Assembly: GCF_001605895.1 (NCBI RefSeq)
Contig: NZ_LUAW01000014.1
Span: 112,627-176,626 of the forward strand
Direction: 5' to 3'
DNA length: 64,000 nt
DNA from: Acinetobacter pragensis
Lineage (GTDB): Bacteria; Pseudomonadota; Gammaproteobacteria; Pseudomonadales; Moraxellaceae
Shown: positions 44,008-53,497 of the stretch, in pieces
Layout: every line of letters starts with the position of its first letter
Position numbering within the stretch: position 1 is the first letter of the stretch
Translations under genes and position numbers: made by a program
The notes under the pieces: model-generated
What the model was told of the DNA's origin: nothing
Databases searched by the model: none
Seen by the model: the letters and a program-made list of their open reading frames with translations, nothing else

Positions 44008-45198
44008 CTAAATGATCGCTTTTTCAATAAATTCTTGGATGACAGTTTCGCTGTATCCTAATTCGCTAAGAATTAAATGGGTATGTTCACTCAGGTATGG
44101 TACAGAGCTGATTCGATAATCTTCATCATTTGTAAGTCCGACTGGCTTAAGTGTTGGCACTTTACCGACCGGTGTATTTACGACAGTCCAGCGTCGCCGT
44201 GCATCAAGCTGCGGATGATGCCAGACATCTTCCATTTTGTTGACATTTGCATTGGCAATTTTTGCTAGTTCTAAGCGCTGAATTACTTCTTTCTGAGTTA
44301 AATGACTAAAGACATCTAAAATGATGGATTTTAAATTTTCACGGTTTTTTGAGCGTAAAGTATTATTTATAAATTCAGGCAGTTCGGAAAGTGCAGGGTC
44401 ATTCAATACAATTTTACAAAAATCTTGCCATTCACGTTCATTTTGTACTCCTAGGATGACTTGTTTATTGTCACCGGTGAGGAAAGGGCCATAGGGATAG
44501 ATTGTGGCATGCGATGCACCCGTACGCTGAGGTGCGCTGTTCCCTCGAAAGGTATAATAGAGCGGAAAACCCATCCATTCAGTCATGCTTTCAAGCATAG
44601 AAATATCAATACGTTTTCCTTTTCCTGTTTTACCGCGCTCGATCAAGGCGGCTAAAATATTAGAGTAAGCATACATTCCAGCTGCTATATCTGAAATGGA
44701 ACAGCCGGCTTTTGCAGATTCATATTCTGTGCCAGTGATGGATAAAAAGCCTGATTCACTTTGAATCAGCAAGTCATATGCTTTTTTGTCGTGATAAGGC
44801 CCGGGATGCTCGGCATCATCGCCATAGCCGGAAATATCACACACAATGATTTTCGGATTGAGGGCTGACAACGCTTCAAAAGAGAGGCCGAGCCGCGATG
44901 CGGAACCTGGTGCAAGATTCTGCACCAGTACATCCGCGTTTAAGACCAGCTGCTTTAAAATATCCTGTGCCTCTTGGGTTTTAATATCAAGCGTCAAACT
45001 TTCTTTCGACCGGTTGGCCCAAATGAAATGCGATGACATACCATCAATACGTTCATCATATTTGCGTGCGAAGTCACCTACATTCGGACGTTCAATTTTA
45101 ATGACCCGTGCACCTAAATCTGCCAATTGCCTAGTGCAGAAGGGGGCGGAAATCGCATGTTCAAGTGTAATGACAGTGATATCATTTAAAGCCAGCAT
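44008..45198 (-). CDS. family III CoA-transferase (mesaconyl/itaconate type candidate)
   Basis: 396-aa CaiB/BaiF-family CoA-transferase. The catalytic aspartate that carries the acyl group is in CSISDIAAGMYAYSN. LEHAISAPFCTRQLADLGAR is the family start and VLVQNLAPGSASRLGLSFE a second conserved region. It follows the MaoC gene with a 5-bp gap and AAGGA upstream. Families in this operon (CaiB, MaoC, CitE, acyl-CoA dehydrogenase) match both the itaconate genes of Pseudomonas aeruginosa and the mesaconyl-CoA steps of the 3-hydroxypropionate bicycle, where a family III enzyme moves CoA from C1 to C4 of mesaconate. Confidence 0.83.
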   Translation of the reverse strand: MLALNDITVITLEHAISAPFCTRQLADLGARVIKIERPNVGDFARKYDERIDGMSSHFIWANRSKESLTLDIKTQEAQDILKQLVLNADVLVQNLAPGSASRLGLSFEALSALNPKIIVCDISGYGDDAEHPGPYHDKKAYDLLIQSESGFLSITGTEYESAKAGCSISDIAAGMYAYSNILAALIERGKTGKGKRIDISMLESMTEWMGFPLYYTFRGNSAPQRTGASHATIYPYGPFLTGDNKQVILGVQNEREWQDFCKIVLNDPALSELPEFINNTLRSKNRENLKSIILDVFSHLTQKEVIQRLELAKIANANVNKMEDVWHHPQLDARRRWTVVNTPVGKVPTLKPVGLTNDEDYRISSVPYLSEHTHLILSELGYSETVIQEFIEKAII

Positions 45199-45203
45199 GG
45201 GAT

Positions 45204-46043
45204 TTATTCCTTAAAAGAGATTTTCGCTTTCATGCAAATTTGGCCATTATTTTTCTCGATCCATAATTCGCCATTTTCCTGCTCAATGCGGCCATAAATT
45301 TGAAAATTATCAAAATCGAATACTGGATTAACTGCTCGAAATTCAAAGCAGGTAATTTTTTTATCTGGATGTTCTTGCTTGAAATGATGAATTAAAAGGG
45401 TGGCTAAAAGCGGGCCATGCACTACAAGGCCAGGATAGCCTTCCTCTTGGGTTGCATAGGGGCGGTCATAATGAATGCGGTGTCCATTAAATGTCACAGC
45501 CGAATATCTGAATAGAGTTACAGGATCAATAGGAAATGATTTTTTATAATCAAATGCTTTGGCTTCTACGGTTATGGCAGAGGGCTGCATTGTGCCTTGC
45601 ACCTGATTCGTGGCATCACGATAGACAATGTCCTGTTCTTCAATGATTGCTAATTCATTGTCGGCATAGATTGAATGCTGAACTGTGACGAAATACATAT
45701 CGCCGCTTTTACCGTGTTTCAGCTCAACCTTTAAAATTTCAGATTCACGGCGTATTGGTTTGTGAGCAGCAATAGGTTTGATGAACTGTAATCGGCTGCC
45801 CGCCCACATCCGTTTAGGAAAAGGAATGGGGGGTAAGAATCCGCCTTTTTTAGGATGACCATCTACAGCGAGGTCTTGTCCGTTGACCAATGGCAGAAAA
45901 TAGAGCCAGTGATATAGATGAGGCAAATCAGCAGGGGACTTATTTTCTTCATTGAGTAAAGTCTGCATCATTGCTATAGGGCGATGATCTGAATAATCTT
46001 CTAGTATTTCTTTCTTTCCAATCCAATTGCTGTAGTTTTCCAT
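45204..46043 (-). CDS. MaoC-type hydratase (mesaconyl-C4/itaconyl-CoA hydratase candidate)
   Basis: 279-aa double-hotdog hydratase. The N-terminal FAS1-type half contains LPHLYHWLYFLPLVNGQDL and PKRMWAGSRLQFIKPI. The C-terminal half has the hydratase motif NGHRIHYDRPYATQEEGYPG with the Asp/His pair and VHGPLLATLLIHHF. Same family as mesaconyl-C4-CoA hydratase (Meh) and itaconyl-CoA hydratase (Ich), both giving citramalyl-CoA. GAGGA precedes ATG 46043. It lies between the CitE and CaiB genes. Confidence 0.82.
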   Translation of the reverse strand: MENYSNWIGKKEILEDYSDHRPIAMMQTLLNEENKSPADLPHLYHWLYFLPLVNGQDLAVDGHPKKGGFLPPIPFPKRMWAGSRLQFIKPIAAHKPIRRESEILKVELKHGKSGDMYFVTVQHSIYADNELAIIEEQDIVYRDATNQVQGTMQPSAITVEAKAFDYKKSFPIDPVTLFRYSAVTFNGHRIHYDRPYATQEEGYPGLVVHGPLLATLLIHHFKQEHPDKKITCFEFRAVNPVFDFDNFQIYGRIEQENGELWIEKNNGQICMKAKISFKE

Positions 46044-46060
46044 GAAAATTCCTCAATTCT

Positions 46061-46882
46061 TTATGCGTTTAAACCAGCCTGTTTTAAAATTTTTTGTGCT
46101 CTTAAAATGACAGGTAAATCAATCATTTTCCCATCTAAACTGATGGCTTGACCTTGTGCTTGATGGACTGCCTTCAAAACACGTTGTGCCCACTCCATTT
46201 CTGCATCTGTTGGTGTGAAGGCCGTATTGACGATGTTGACTTGGTTGGGATGGATACAGAGTTTTCCAGCAAAGCCTAAATTTTTTGCTTGCAGCGTCTC
46301 CCGTTCAACTAAAGTTTCATCTTTAAAGTCAACCGTAACGCCATCTATTGGTGATTCGATTCCAGCAAGTTTGGATGCCAATACAAACTCATTTCGAAAT
46401 GACAAAAGTTCTTCATAACCGCCTTGCATATTCATTTCTAATTGGAAATCAATTGATCCGAACATCAGGGCTTGGACTGATTTAGCCTGAGCAATTTGAC
46501 GAATATTGGCAAAACCAAAGGGTGTCTCAATGAGTGCAAATATATTGATTACATGAATAGCTGTAATGGCATCAATGTCTGCAACTGATTCAGTTTTGGG
46601 TAAAATAATTGCTTGAACATTGCTGAATTTTGCCAATTGAATATCGTCTGTAAACCATTCGCTGTTTTTTGAATTGATACGGATCATCACATTTTTCTGC
46701 GGGTGATCCATCAACCAATTTTTGAGTCCATTACGAGCAGAAATTTTCATATCAACCGGAACCGCATCTTCTAAATCAATAATAATTGCATCCGCTTGCG
46801 TGTTGAGTGCTTTTTCAAAACGTTCAACACGATTTGCAGGAATAAAAAGATAAGATCGTGCAGATTTTTGTACGTTTTCCAT
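46061..46882 (-). CDS. CitE-type lyase (citramalyl-CoA/methylmalyl-CoA lyase candidate)
   Basis: 273-aa HpcH/HpaI-fold lyase. The family motifs are RSYLFIPANRVERFEKAL, the metal-binding IIIDLEDAVP, the active-site VMIRIN and ALIETPFGFANIRQIAQ segments, and CIHPNQVNIVNTAFTPT at the end. The stand-alone length (no citrate lyase alpha or gamma subunits nearby) points to citramalyl-CoA or malyl-CoA cleavage. It would split citramalyl-CoA into acetyl-CoA and pyruvate. AAGGA precedes the ATG. Second gene of the operon. Confidence 0.83.
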   Translation of the reverse strand: MENVQKSARSYLFIPANRVERFEKALNTQADAIIIDLEDAVPVDMKISARNGLKNWLMDHPQKNVMIRINSKNSEWFTDDIQLAKFSNVQAIILPKTESVADIDAITAIHVINIFALIETPFGFANIRQIAQAKSVQALMFGSIDFQLEMNMQGGYEELLSFRNEFVLASKLAGIESPIDGVTVDFKDETLVERETLQAKNLGFAGKLCIHPNQVNIVNTAFTPTDAEMEWAQRVLKAVHQAQGQAISLDGKMIDLPVILRAQKILKQAGLNA

Positions 46883-46896
46883 TCTACAGTCCTTAT

Positions 46897-48063
46897 TTAG
46901 AATGAGCGCGGTAAATCAAGCAAATGTTCAGCGACATAACTGAGAATTAAATTAGTTGAAATAGGCGCAACTTGATATAGACGAGTTTCACGGAATTTAC
47001 GTTCAATATCATATTCATTTGCAAATCCAAAACCGCCATGGAACTGCAAGCAATGATTCGCCGCTTCCCAGCTTGATTTAGCAGCCAGATACTTTGCCAT
47101 ATTGGCTTCTGCACCGCAGGCTTGCCCTTGATCAAACAATTCGCACGCACGGAAACGCATTAAGTTTGCAGCTTCAATTTCTATGAAGGATTCTGCAAGT
47201 GGAAATTGAACACCTTGGTTTTGGCCAATCGGGCGACCAAAGACTTCGCGCTCTTTGACATATTTGGTTGCACGGTCCATAAACCAATAGCCATCGCCGA
47301 TACATTCCGCAGCAATCAAGGTGCGCTCTGCATTTAAACCATCAAGAATGTATTTAAAACCTTTACCTTCTTCACCAATCAGGTTTTCTTCAGGGATTTC
47401 TAAATTTTCGAAAAATAGTTCATTGGTTTCATGATTCACCATATTTGGAATAGGCTGCACGGCCATGCCTGATTTCATGGCCTCTTTAATATTAACCATG
47501 AAAATGGACATGCCTTCAGATTTTTTTTTCACTTCAGCTAAAGGTGTGGTACGTGCAAGAAGAATCATCCAGTCACTATGCTGTACACGTGAAATCCAGA
47601 CTTTTTGGCCATTAATTACATAGCGGTCACCCTTTTTAACTGCGGTGGTGCGAATTTTTGTAGTATCTGTGCCTGTTGTTGGCTCAGTGACTGCCATAGA
47701 TTGCAGGCGCCATTCACCAGAAGCAATTTTAGGCAAATAAAATTCTTTCTGTGCTTGAGATCCATTACGAAGCAAGGTGCTCATGTTATACATTTGACCG
47801 TGACACGCGCCTGAGTTGCCACCGCTACGGTTAATTTCTTCCATAACTACAGAGGCTTCTGCTAAGCCTAATCCCGATCCACCAAACTCTTCTGGAATCA
47901 TGGCGGCCAACCAACCTGCATTGGTTAAAGCATTTACAAATTCTTCGGGATAAGTTTTTCCTTCATCAATTTTACGATGATATTCATCTGGAAATTGTGC
48001 ACATAAGGCGCGAACTGCTTCTCGAATTTCTAGATAGTTATTAAACGTACTTTTCACTTGCAT
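46897..48063 (-). CDS. acyl-CoA dehydrogenase (methylsuccinyl-CoA candidate)
   Basis: 388-aa acyl-CoA dehydrogenase. LQSMAVTEPTTGTDTTKIRT and VINGQKVWISRVQHSDW are flavin-domain motifs, and CLQFHGGFGFANEYDIERKF begins the C-terminal part. The usual catalytic YEGTxxIQ motif is replaced by LYQVAPISTNLIL, so the catalytic base must lie elsewhere or the reaction differs. A similar gene accompanies the P. aeruginosa itaconate genes. In this operon it could oxidise methylsuccinyl-CoA to mesaconyl-CoA. First gene, with AAGGAC before ATG 48063, divergent from a LysR gene. Confidence 0.8.
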   Translation of the reverse strand: MQVKSTFNNYLEIREAVRALCAQFPDEYHRKIDEGKTYPEEFVNALTNAGWLAAMIPEEFGGSGLGLAEASVVMEEINRSGGNSGACHGQMYNMSTLLRNGSQAQKEFYLPKIASGEWRLQSMAVTEPTTGTDTTKIRTTAVKKGDRYVINGQKVWISRVQHSDWMILLARTTPLAEVKKKSEGMSIFMVNIKEAMKSGMAVQPIPNMVNHETNELFFENLEIPEENLIGEEGKGFKYILDGLNAERTLIAAECIGDGYWFMDRATKYVKEREVFGRPIGQNQGVQFPLAESFIEIEAANLMRFRACELFDQGQACGAEANMAKYLAAKSSWEAANHCLQFHGGFGFANEYDIERKFRETRLYQVAPISTNLILSYVAEHLLDLPRSF

Positions 48064-48163
48064 GTCCTTATCTTGATCTCTTTATATTTTTGATCATATA
48101 TTGTTATGTAAGATAATTTAAAATAGTATATTTTGATGGAATGTATGCTGTAAATTTATTGAA

Positions 48164-49102
48164 ATGGACATAAAGCAATTACGTACTTTTATTACTATTT
48201 TAGAAGTTGAGAATATAACAAAGGCGGCGGCTATGCTGAATATTGTGCAGCCTGCGGTATCACGTCAAATTCAAATGCTTGAAGAGGAATTGGGCGTAAA
48301 ATTATTCAACCGTTCACGTCATGGTATGGCTTTGACTGATGATGGAAAGCTGCTTGAACCTTATGCAAGAAGAATTTTGGAAGATATCGAAAGCGCCAAG
48401 CTAGAGTTAACGGCAAATAAAGGAGTGATTAGAGGGAAGGTTCACATAGGAGTGCTGTCGAGTATCAGTGAATTACTGTCTACGCTGATTATGAGCGTTA
48501 TCAAAGAAAAATATCCTGAAGTGCAAGTTAAGATTTCTGTTGGGTATTCAGGACATTTAAAAGAATGGCTAGAAGCTGGAGATATTGATTTAGCCTTGAT
48601 GTATGATTCTACGCCATCTAAATTAATTGATTTGATTCCTCTAGTAAGAGAGCCTTTGTTTTTGATAGGTGCAGCGCAGACTCTACTGCGATTAAATAAA
48701 CCTATGGATTTAAAAGAGATTGAAAATTTCCCATTAATTTTACCTTGTCATCCTCACCGCTTGCGTACGCTTATAGAGCAGGCTAGCAAAAAAAATAAGT
48801 CGAATTTAAATATTTATGCCGAAACAAATGATTTAAATATCCAGAAGCAGCTAGTAATACAAGGGTTTGGTTACACAATTTTGCCGTTAGTTTCAGTTAT
48901 TAATGAGCTTAATACTGGTTCAATGAAAGCTGTGCCTATTGTGGGCAATGACTTTGTACGTGTGATTACTTTAGCTATGCATTCTACAAGAAACATACCG
49001 AAGCATGTACGCATTATTACCGGCGAAATTATGGGATGCGTAAGGCGCTCAATTGATGAGAAAAAGTGGCCAAATGCTAAATGGATTTATGAGAGAGAAT
49101 AA
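48164..49102 (+). CDS. LysR-family regulator divergent from the acyl-CoA dehydrogenase operon
   Basis: 312-aa LysR protein with a standard helix-turn-helix (IKQLRTFITILEVENITKAA, then NIVQPAVSRQIQMLEEELG) and effector domain. Divergent from the 46897-48063 gene across 100 bp (48064-48163), which is AT-rich and should hold the shared operator. It holds the position of RipR/ItcR-type regulators of itaconate genes. ATG 48164 opens on MDIKQLRTF; its ribosome site is weak. Effector could be itaconate, mesaconate, methylsuccinate or a CoA ester. Confidence 0.83.
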   Translation: MDIKQLRTFITILEVENITKAAAMLNIVQPAVSRQIQMLEEELGVKLFNRSRHGMALTDDGKLLEPYARRILEDIESAKLELTANKGVIRGKVHIGVLSSISELLSTLIMSVIKEKYPEVQVKISVGYSGHLKEWLEAGDIDLALMYDSTPSKLIDLIPLVREPLFLIGAAQTLLRLNKPMDLKEIENFPLILPCHPHRLRTLIEQASKKNKSNLNIYAETNDLNIQKQLVIQGFGYTILPLVSVINELNTGSMKAVPIVGNDFVRVITLAMHSTRNIPKHVRIITGEIMGCVRRSIDEKKWPNAKWIYERE

Positions 49103-49187
49103 AATATATAATGACATTTCTTGGTACTCCTCCCTTAAATAATCGAAGTTACAAGTAGGGGGGAAGCAGTCATTAATGGAGGCCTTC

Positions 49188-49396
49188 CTTTATTTGCTTG
49201 ATTTAGTACTGAATCTGCGTATTAAGCCAAGAAGAATGCTGAAAAGACATGTACTGGTGCAACTCAAAGAACCAATCAAGGAAAATCATGTGTGATCGTA
49301 GATTTTATGCATGATCAGCTGATTGATGGCTGTAAATCCCGATTATTCAATGTGATTGATGATTACCGACGAGAAGGCTTGGCAATCGAAATGAGA
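49188..49396 (+). mobile_element. IS3-family transposase (OrfB) remnant
   Basis: Fragments of an IS3-type integrase core in two frames. [13 protein letters not shown] starts at 49209. After a frameshift near 49275 the stretch [20 protein letters not shown] continues into [12 protein letters not shown]. Both match the conserved OrfB segments before and around the first catalytic aspartate. The rest of the element, including the other DDE residues, is gone. It lies at the border between the LysR gene and the malonate operon. Confidence 0.8.
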
Positions 49397-49503
49397 TTTT
49401 CATTACTCACAATCAGGGTATTAAGAATATCTTTTAATACGAAATGATATTCGGGTCGTATATCAAAATTATGCGGACAATATTTTAATTTTTGATCTGA
49501 TTT

Positions 49504-49519
49504 GGCTTTGTTGCACAAA
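49504..49519. repeat. possible IS terminal repeat scar
   Basis: GGCTTTGTTGCACAAA resembles the terminal inverted repeats of IS6/IS5-group elements common in Acinetobacter, but there is no transposase gene and no second copy nearby. It may be a scar from a lost element close to the IS3 remnant. Confidence 0.35.
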
Positions 49520-49796
49520 GATTAAAGAATTAGAAGCACCCTTATGAATATTAAATCCAACCCGATTTGAAATTTTCCAGATTCATCAAATCACGGCTAT
49601 ACCCTAGATTTCAGGTGCTGTTTATTTAACTGCGAATTATAGTGCTGTATAAGCTTTGGGACAGGCTTGAGAAGCAAAGCTGTGCCAAAGAAAAAGTTAA
49701 CTTAAAGTTAATGAACTTGTTTTGAGGTTGATTGATCCGAATCTAAGAAAGCGTTTTTATAGATTCAGAGCAAAATACAATATCAGGACAAGCTGC
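49520..49796. promoter_or_regulatory. upstream region of the malonate operon
   Basis: About 277 bp without a gene. It contains AAGTTAACTT at 49694-49703 followed by AAAGTTAATGAACTT, a repeated palindromic motif of the sort LysR proteins such as MdcR bind. The frame of mdcA is open back to 49722, but the residues before 49797 do not look like the family. The promoter itself was not pinned down. Confidence 0.4.
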
Positions 49797-51476
49797 ATGG
49801 AAGGATCAGTTAAAAACAAAGAACGCATATGGAATACACGCCGAAATGCCAAACAGGCCAAAGTCAATCAGGCGCGCAAATATACCGATGGTGCAGTGAT
49901 TCCAACTCAGGACATTATTAAAGTACTTGAAACTTTAATCACTCCGGGTGACCGCGTTGTTTTAGAAGGCAATAATCAAAAACAGGCCGATTTTTTATCG
50001 CGTTCATTGGCGCAAGCAGATTCAACTGTTCTGCACGATCTGCATATGATTATGCCAAGTGTCGGGCGCCCAGAACATCTGGATCTTTTTGAAAAAGGCA
50101 TTGCGCGAAAACTGGATTTTTCATTTGCAGGCACTCAAAGTTTACGTATTAGCCAATTGATTGAAGATGGCCTGCTTGAAGTCGGTGCAATTCATACTTA
50201 TATCGAACTTTATTCACGCTTATTGGTCGATTTGATTCCAAATGTTGTGCTGTCAGCCGGGTTCATGGCGGACCGTCAAGGCAATATTTACACTGGCGCA
50301 AGCACAGAAGATTCTCCAGCCCTCATCGAGCCTGCAGCATTTAGCGACGGTATTGTCATTGTTCAGGTCAATGAGCTGGTCGATGACGTACAGGATTTGC
50401 CGCGTGTCGATATTCCTGCGTCATGGGTCGATTTTGTTGTCGTTGCAGACAAGCCGTTTTATATCGAACCTTTATTTACCCGTGATCCCAAACATATCAA
50501 ACCTGTGCATGTGTTAATGGCCATGATGGCGATTCGCGGCATTTATGAACGTCACAATGTGCAATCCCTTAACCACGGTATTGGGTTTAACACCGCCGCC
50601 ATTGAATTGATTTTGCCGACTTATGGCGAGTCTCTTGGCCTAAAAGGCAAGATTTGCCGAAACTGGACACTTAACCCTCATCCGACGCTGATTCCTGCAA
50701 TTGAATCGGGCTGGGTTGAAAGCGTGCACTGCTTTGGCACTGAGCTGGGCATGGAAAAATATGTGGCTGCACGTCCGGATGTGTTTTTTACCGGCCGTGA
50801 CGGCTCGCTGCGCTCCAACCGGATGATGTGCCAGCTTGCAGGTCAGTATGCCGTAGATTTATTCATTGGGGCGACTTTGCAGGTTGATGGAAGCGGGCAT
50901 TCCTCTACGGTAACCAAAGGGCGGCTTGCAGGCTTTGGCGGCGCTCCCAATATGGGGCATGATCCGCGCGGCCGCCGCCATGCGACACCGGCATGGATGG
51001 ATATGCGCTTGGCTGGCTCAAATGAGACCGATACGTATTTGGCGCGTGGGAAAAAATTAGTTGTACAAATGGTGGAAACCTTTCAGGAAGGTGGAAAACC
51101 TACGTTTGTCCATACATTGGATGCTGTTGATGTGGCAAAAAAAGCCGGTATGCCGCTTGCGCCAATCATGATCTATGGCGATGACGTTACTCACTTGCTG
51201 ACAGAAGACGGCATTGCATACTTATATAAAGCCCGCAGCCTAGAAGAACGCCAAGAGATGATTGCTGCCGTGGCGGGGGTGACAGACATTGGTTTAAGCC
51301 ATAATCCTCAGACCACAGCGCGTTTAAGGCGTGAAGGGCTGGTCGCCTTTCCTGAAGATTTAGGCATTCGCCGTACGGACGCTACACGTGAACTGCTGGC
51401 CGCAAAAAATATCGCAGATTTAGTCACTTGGTCGGATGGTCTGTATCAGCCGCCTGCAAAATTCAGGAGCTGGTAA
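49797..51476 (+). CDS. mdcA: malonate decarboxylase alpha subunit MdcA
   Basis: 559-aa acetyl-S-ACP:malonate ACP transferase subunit of biotin-independent malonate decarboxylase. Conserved segments: [55 protein letters not shown] and [23 protein letters not shown] 49797 with AGGA 8 bp upstream gives the usual family length and start. First gene of a ten-gene operon; its TAA overlaps the mdcB ATG (TAATG). The enzyme swaps acetyl for malonyl on the ACP subunit before decarboxylation. Confidence 0.93.
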   Translation: MEGSVKNKERIWNTRRNAKQAKVNQARKYTDGAVIPTQDIIKVLETLITPGDRVVLEGNNQKQADFLSRSLAQADSTVLHDLHMIMPSVGRPEHLDLFEKGIARKLDFSFAGTQSLRISQLIEDGLLEVGAIHTYIELYSRLLVDLIPNVVLSAGFMADRQGNIYTGASTEDSPALIEPAAFSDGIVIVQVNELVDDVQDLPRVDIPASWVDFVVVADKPFYIEPLFTRDPKHIKPVHVLMAMMAIRGIYERHNVQSLNHGIGFNTAAIELILPTYGESLGLKGKICRNWTLNPHPTLIPAIESGWVESVHCFGTELGMEKYVAARPDVFFTGRDGSLRSNRMMCQLAGQYAVDLFIGATLQVDGSGHSSTVTKGRLAGFGGAPNMGHDPRGRRHATPAWMDMRLAGSNETDTYLARGKKLVVQMVETFQEGGKPTFVHTLDAVDVAKKAGMPLAPIMIYGDDVTHLLTEDGIAYLYKARSLEERQEMIAAVAGVTDIGLSHNPQTTARLRREGLVAFPEDLGIRRTDATRELLAAKNIADLVTWSDGLYQPPAKFRSW

Positions 51477-52354
51477 TGAATGCTTATGTCCAGCCGTTTC
51501 CCATTCAGCAATACGCAGGCTTTGCTGATCTCGCCGTCAAGGCATTGATTGCTGAGGTCAATTTAACCCCTAAACCTGCTTTGGTGGATCAGCGCGGCAG
51601 CGGCGCACATGATGACTTGACCCTCGAATTGATGGAGCAATCTGCCTACAGCTTGAGACCGATGTTTTTAGAAATGGCGCAAGCGGCATTCCATCACCAT
51701 GCCTGTTTACAAACGCTGCGTGAAGCCGTTGGCGCTATAGGACGTGCCGGTGAAGCTGCCATGCTGGAAACCACGGACGGGGTAAACACCCATCGCGGAG
51801 CAATTTGGGCATTGGGTTTATTGGTGACTGCCGCGGCATTGGCTGTACGTGCGCATCAGCCATTAACGGCAAGTGAATTGTGCCGGCGTGCCGGTGAGCT
51901 TGCCCAATTGGAAGACCGTTTTATTCCGCCGCAACTGTTAAGCCATGGGCAGCAGGTCCAAAAAAGCATGGGAGTTAAAGGCGCTAAAGCGCAAGCTCAA
52001 GAGGCTTTTCCGGCAATTCTTGAGCATGGCCTGCCTCAACTGCGAAACAGCCGAAAAATTTATAGCAATGAATCCGCCGCGCAGGTAGATGCCTTATTAG
52101 CCATCATGAGCATATTGGATGATACTTGCGTACTTTACCGCGCAGGCCAGATCGGATTAACACGCATGCAAAAAGGCGCGCGCAGCGTGCTTAATTGCGG
52201 CGGCTATGCAACAGCCGTGGGCCGGCGTGCGTTGGCTTCTTTGGAAATGGACTTGATGCGGCTGCGCGCGTCGCCCGGCGGCGCCGCAGATTTACTTGCC
52301 GCGACATTATTTCTGGATTGGATAGAGCGTCATAATCATGAGGACAGGATGTAA
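51476..52354 (+). CDS. mdcB: triphosphoribosyl-dephospho-CoA synthase MdcB
   Basis: 292-aa CitG-family enzyme that makes the 2'-(5''-triphosphoribosyl)-3'-dephospho-CoA precursor of the ACP prosthetic group. Motifs: [39 protein letters not shown] and [20 protein letters not shown]. The ATG at 51476 overlaps the mdcA stop; upstream open sequence to 51428 is inside mdcA. Its stop overlaps the mdcC start in the same TAATG manner. Works with MdcG. Confidence 0.92.
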   Translation: MNAYVQPFPIQQYAGFADLAVKALIAEVNLTPKPALVDQRGSGAHDDLTLELMEQSAYSLRPMFLEMAQAAFHHHACLQTLREAVGAIGRAGEAAMLETTDGVNTHRGAIWALGLLVTAAALAVRAHQPLTASELCRRAGELAQLEDRFIPPQLLSHGQQVQKSMGVKGAKAQAQEAFPAILEHGLPQLRNSRKIYSNESAAQVDALLAIMSILDDTCVLYRAGQIGLTRMQKGARSVLNCGGYATAVGRRALASLEMDLMRLRASPGGAADLLAATLFLDWIERHNHEDRM

Positions 52355-52653
52355 TGGAAATACTCAAATTTGAATTTTCGGCTGGGCAAGCGCCTGCCAA
52401 GAAAGCATTGGTCGGGTGCGTCGGCTCCGGAGATCTGGAAATTTTAATGCAGCCGAATGACGAAGGAATGCTGTCTATTGAAGTCACCACCTCTGTAGAT
52501 GGGAGCGCGCAGCGCTGGAAAAATGTATTTGAACGGATGTTTGCAGAGCAGACACCGCCTGCAGTCCATATGGATATTCATGACTTTGGCGCGACACCCG
52601 GCGTAGTTCGCCTGCGCTTAGAGCAAGCTTTTGAGGAGGTGAACGGTGGCTGA
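52354..52653 (+). CDS. mdcC: malonate decarboxylase ACP (delta subunit) MdcC
   Basis: 99-aa acyl carrier protein. The modification serine is in VGCVGSGDLEILMQP near residue 28, the known VGSGDLE motif that receives the phosphoribosyl-dephospho-CoA arm. Its start overlaps the mdcB stop, and its 3' end carries the GGAGG site for mdcD, overlapping that gene by 8 bp. It carries acetyl and malonyl groups between MdcA and MdcDE. Confidence 0.93.
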   Translation: MEILKFEFSAGQAPAKKALVGCVGSGDLEILMQPNDEGMLSIEVTTSVDGSAQRWKNVFERMFAEQTPPAVHMDIHDFGATPGVVRLRLEQAFEEVNGG

Positions 52654-53497
52654 TTTGGAAACTTTACTCAGTAAGCGAAGCTTTATTGAACTCGGGGCGC
52701 GTGAGCGTGTCAGAACCTTGCTGGATGACGGGACATTCCGTGAATTACTGGATCCATTTGCCCGTGTCATGTCCCCGTGGCTGATTCAGCAAAATATTGT
52801 GCCGCAAGCGGACGATGGCGTAGTGGTTGCTAAGGGCACCTTGCAAAACCGCCCTGTGGTTGCCATTGCTATTGAAGGCGTCTTTCAGGGCGGAAGCCTA
52901 GGTGAAGTCGGCGGTGCAAAAATTGCGGGAGCACTGGAACTGGCAGTGGAAGACAATCAAAAAGGTATCCCGACGGCCGCCATTTTATTGCTGGAAACAG
53001 GCGGCGTGCGTCTGCAAGAAGCGAATTTAGGGCTGGCTGCAATTGCGGAAATTCAAGCCGCGATCGTTGCCTTGAGACAATATCAGCCGGTGGTTGCCGT
53101 GATTGCAGGAAGCGTTGGCTGTTTCGGCGGCATGTCGATTGCAGCGGCATTATGCAGTTATTTGATTATGACGCAAGAAGGGCGCCTTGGCTTAAATGGG
53201 CCGCAAGTGATTGAGCAAGAAGCTGGGCTGCAGGAATATGATTCAAAAGACCGCCCGTTTATTTGGAGCATTAGCGGGGGTGAGCAGCGTGTCGCGAGCG
53301 GCTTGGCCGATGCATTTGTCGATGATGACCGAGAGCAGATCCGGCAGCAAATTTTAACCTATTTAAGCCAAGGCCTGCCTGCACTGCACCGCAGTTCAAA
53401 TTATGCATTTTATTTAGATAAACTTCAGCAGGTGGCGACAGAACAGCAGTCTGCGCCATTAGATGTACAGCATGCATATCAAGGAGAACCGGCATGA
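52646..53497 (+). CDS. mdcD: malonate decarboxylase beta subunit MdcD
   Basis: 283-aa carboxyltransferase-like decarboxylase subunit. Crotonase-fold segments: VVVAKGTLQNRPVVAIAIEG, LLETGGVRLQEANLGLAAI and AGSVGCFGGMSIAAALC. GTG start at 52646, well supported by GGAGGTGAAC; it overlaps mdcC by 8 bp. The 3' end overlaps mdcE (ATGA). With MdcE it decarboxylates malonyl-S-ACP to acetyl-S-ACP. Confidence 0.92.
   Translation: MADLETLLSKRSFIELGARERVRTLLDDGTFRELLDPFARVMSPWLIQQNIVPQADDGVVVAKGTLQNRPVVAIAIEGVFQGGSLGEVGGAKIAGALELAVEDNQKGIPTAAILLLETGGVRLQEANLGLAAIAEIQAAIVALRQYQPVVAVIAGSVGCFGGMSIAAALCSYLIMTQEGRLGLNGPQVIEQEAGLQEYDSKDRPFIWSISGGEQRVASGLADAFVDDDREQIRQQILTYLSQGLPALHRSSNYAFYLDKLQQVATEQQSAPLDVQHAYQGEPA

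Noticed and set aside
49722..49796. Longer N-terminus for mdcA
   Set aside because: The frame is open, but the residues before 49797 do not resemble the family and 49797 has a proper ribosome site.
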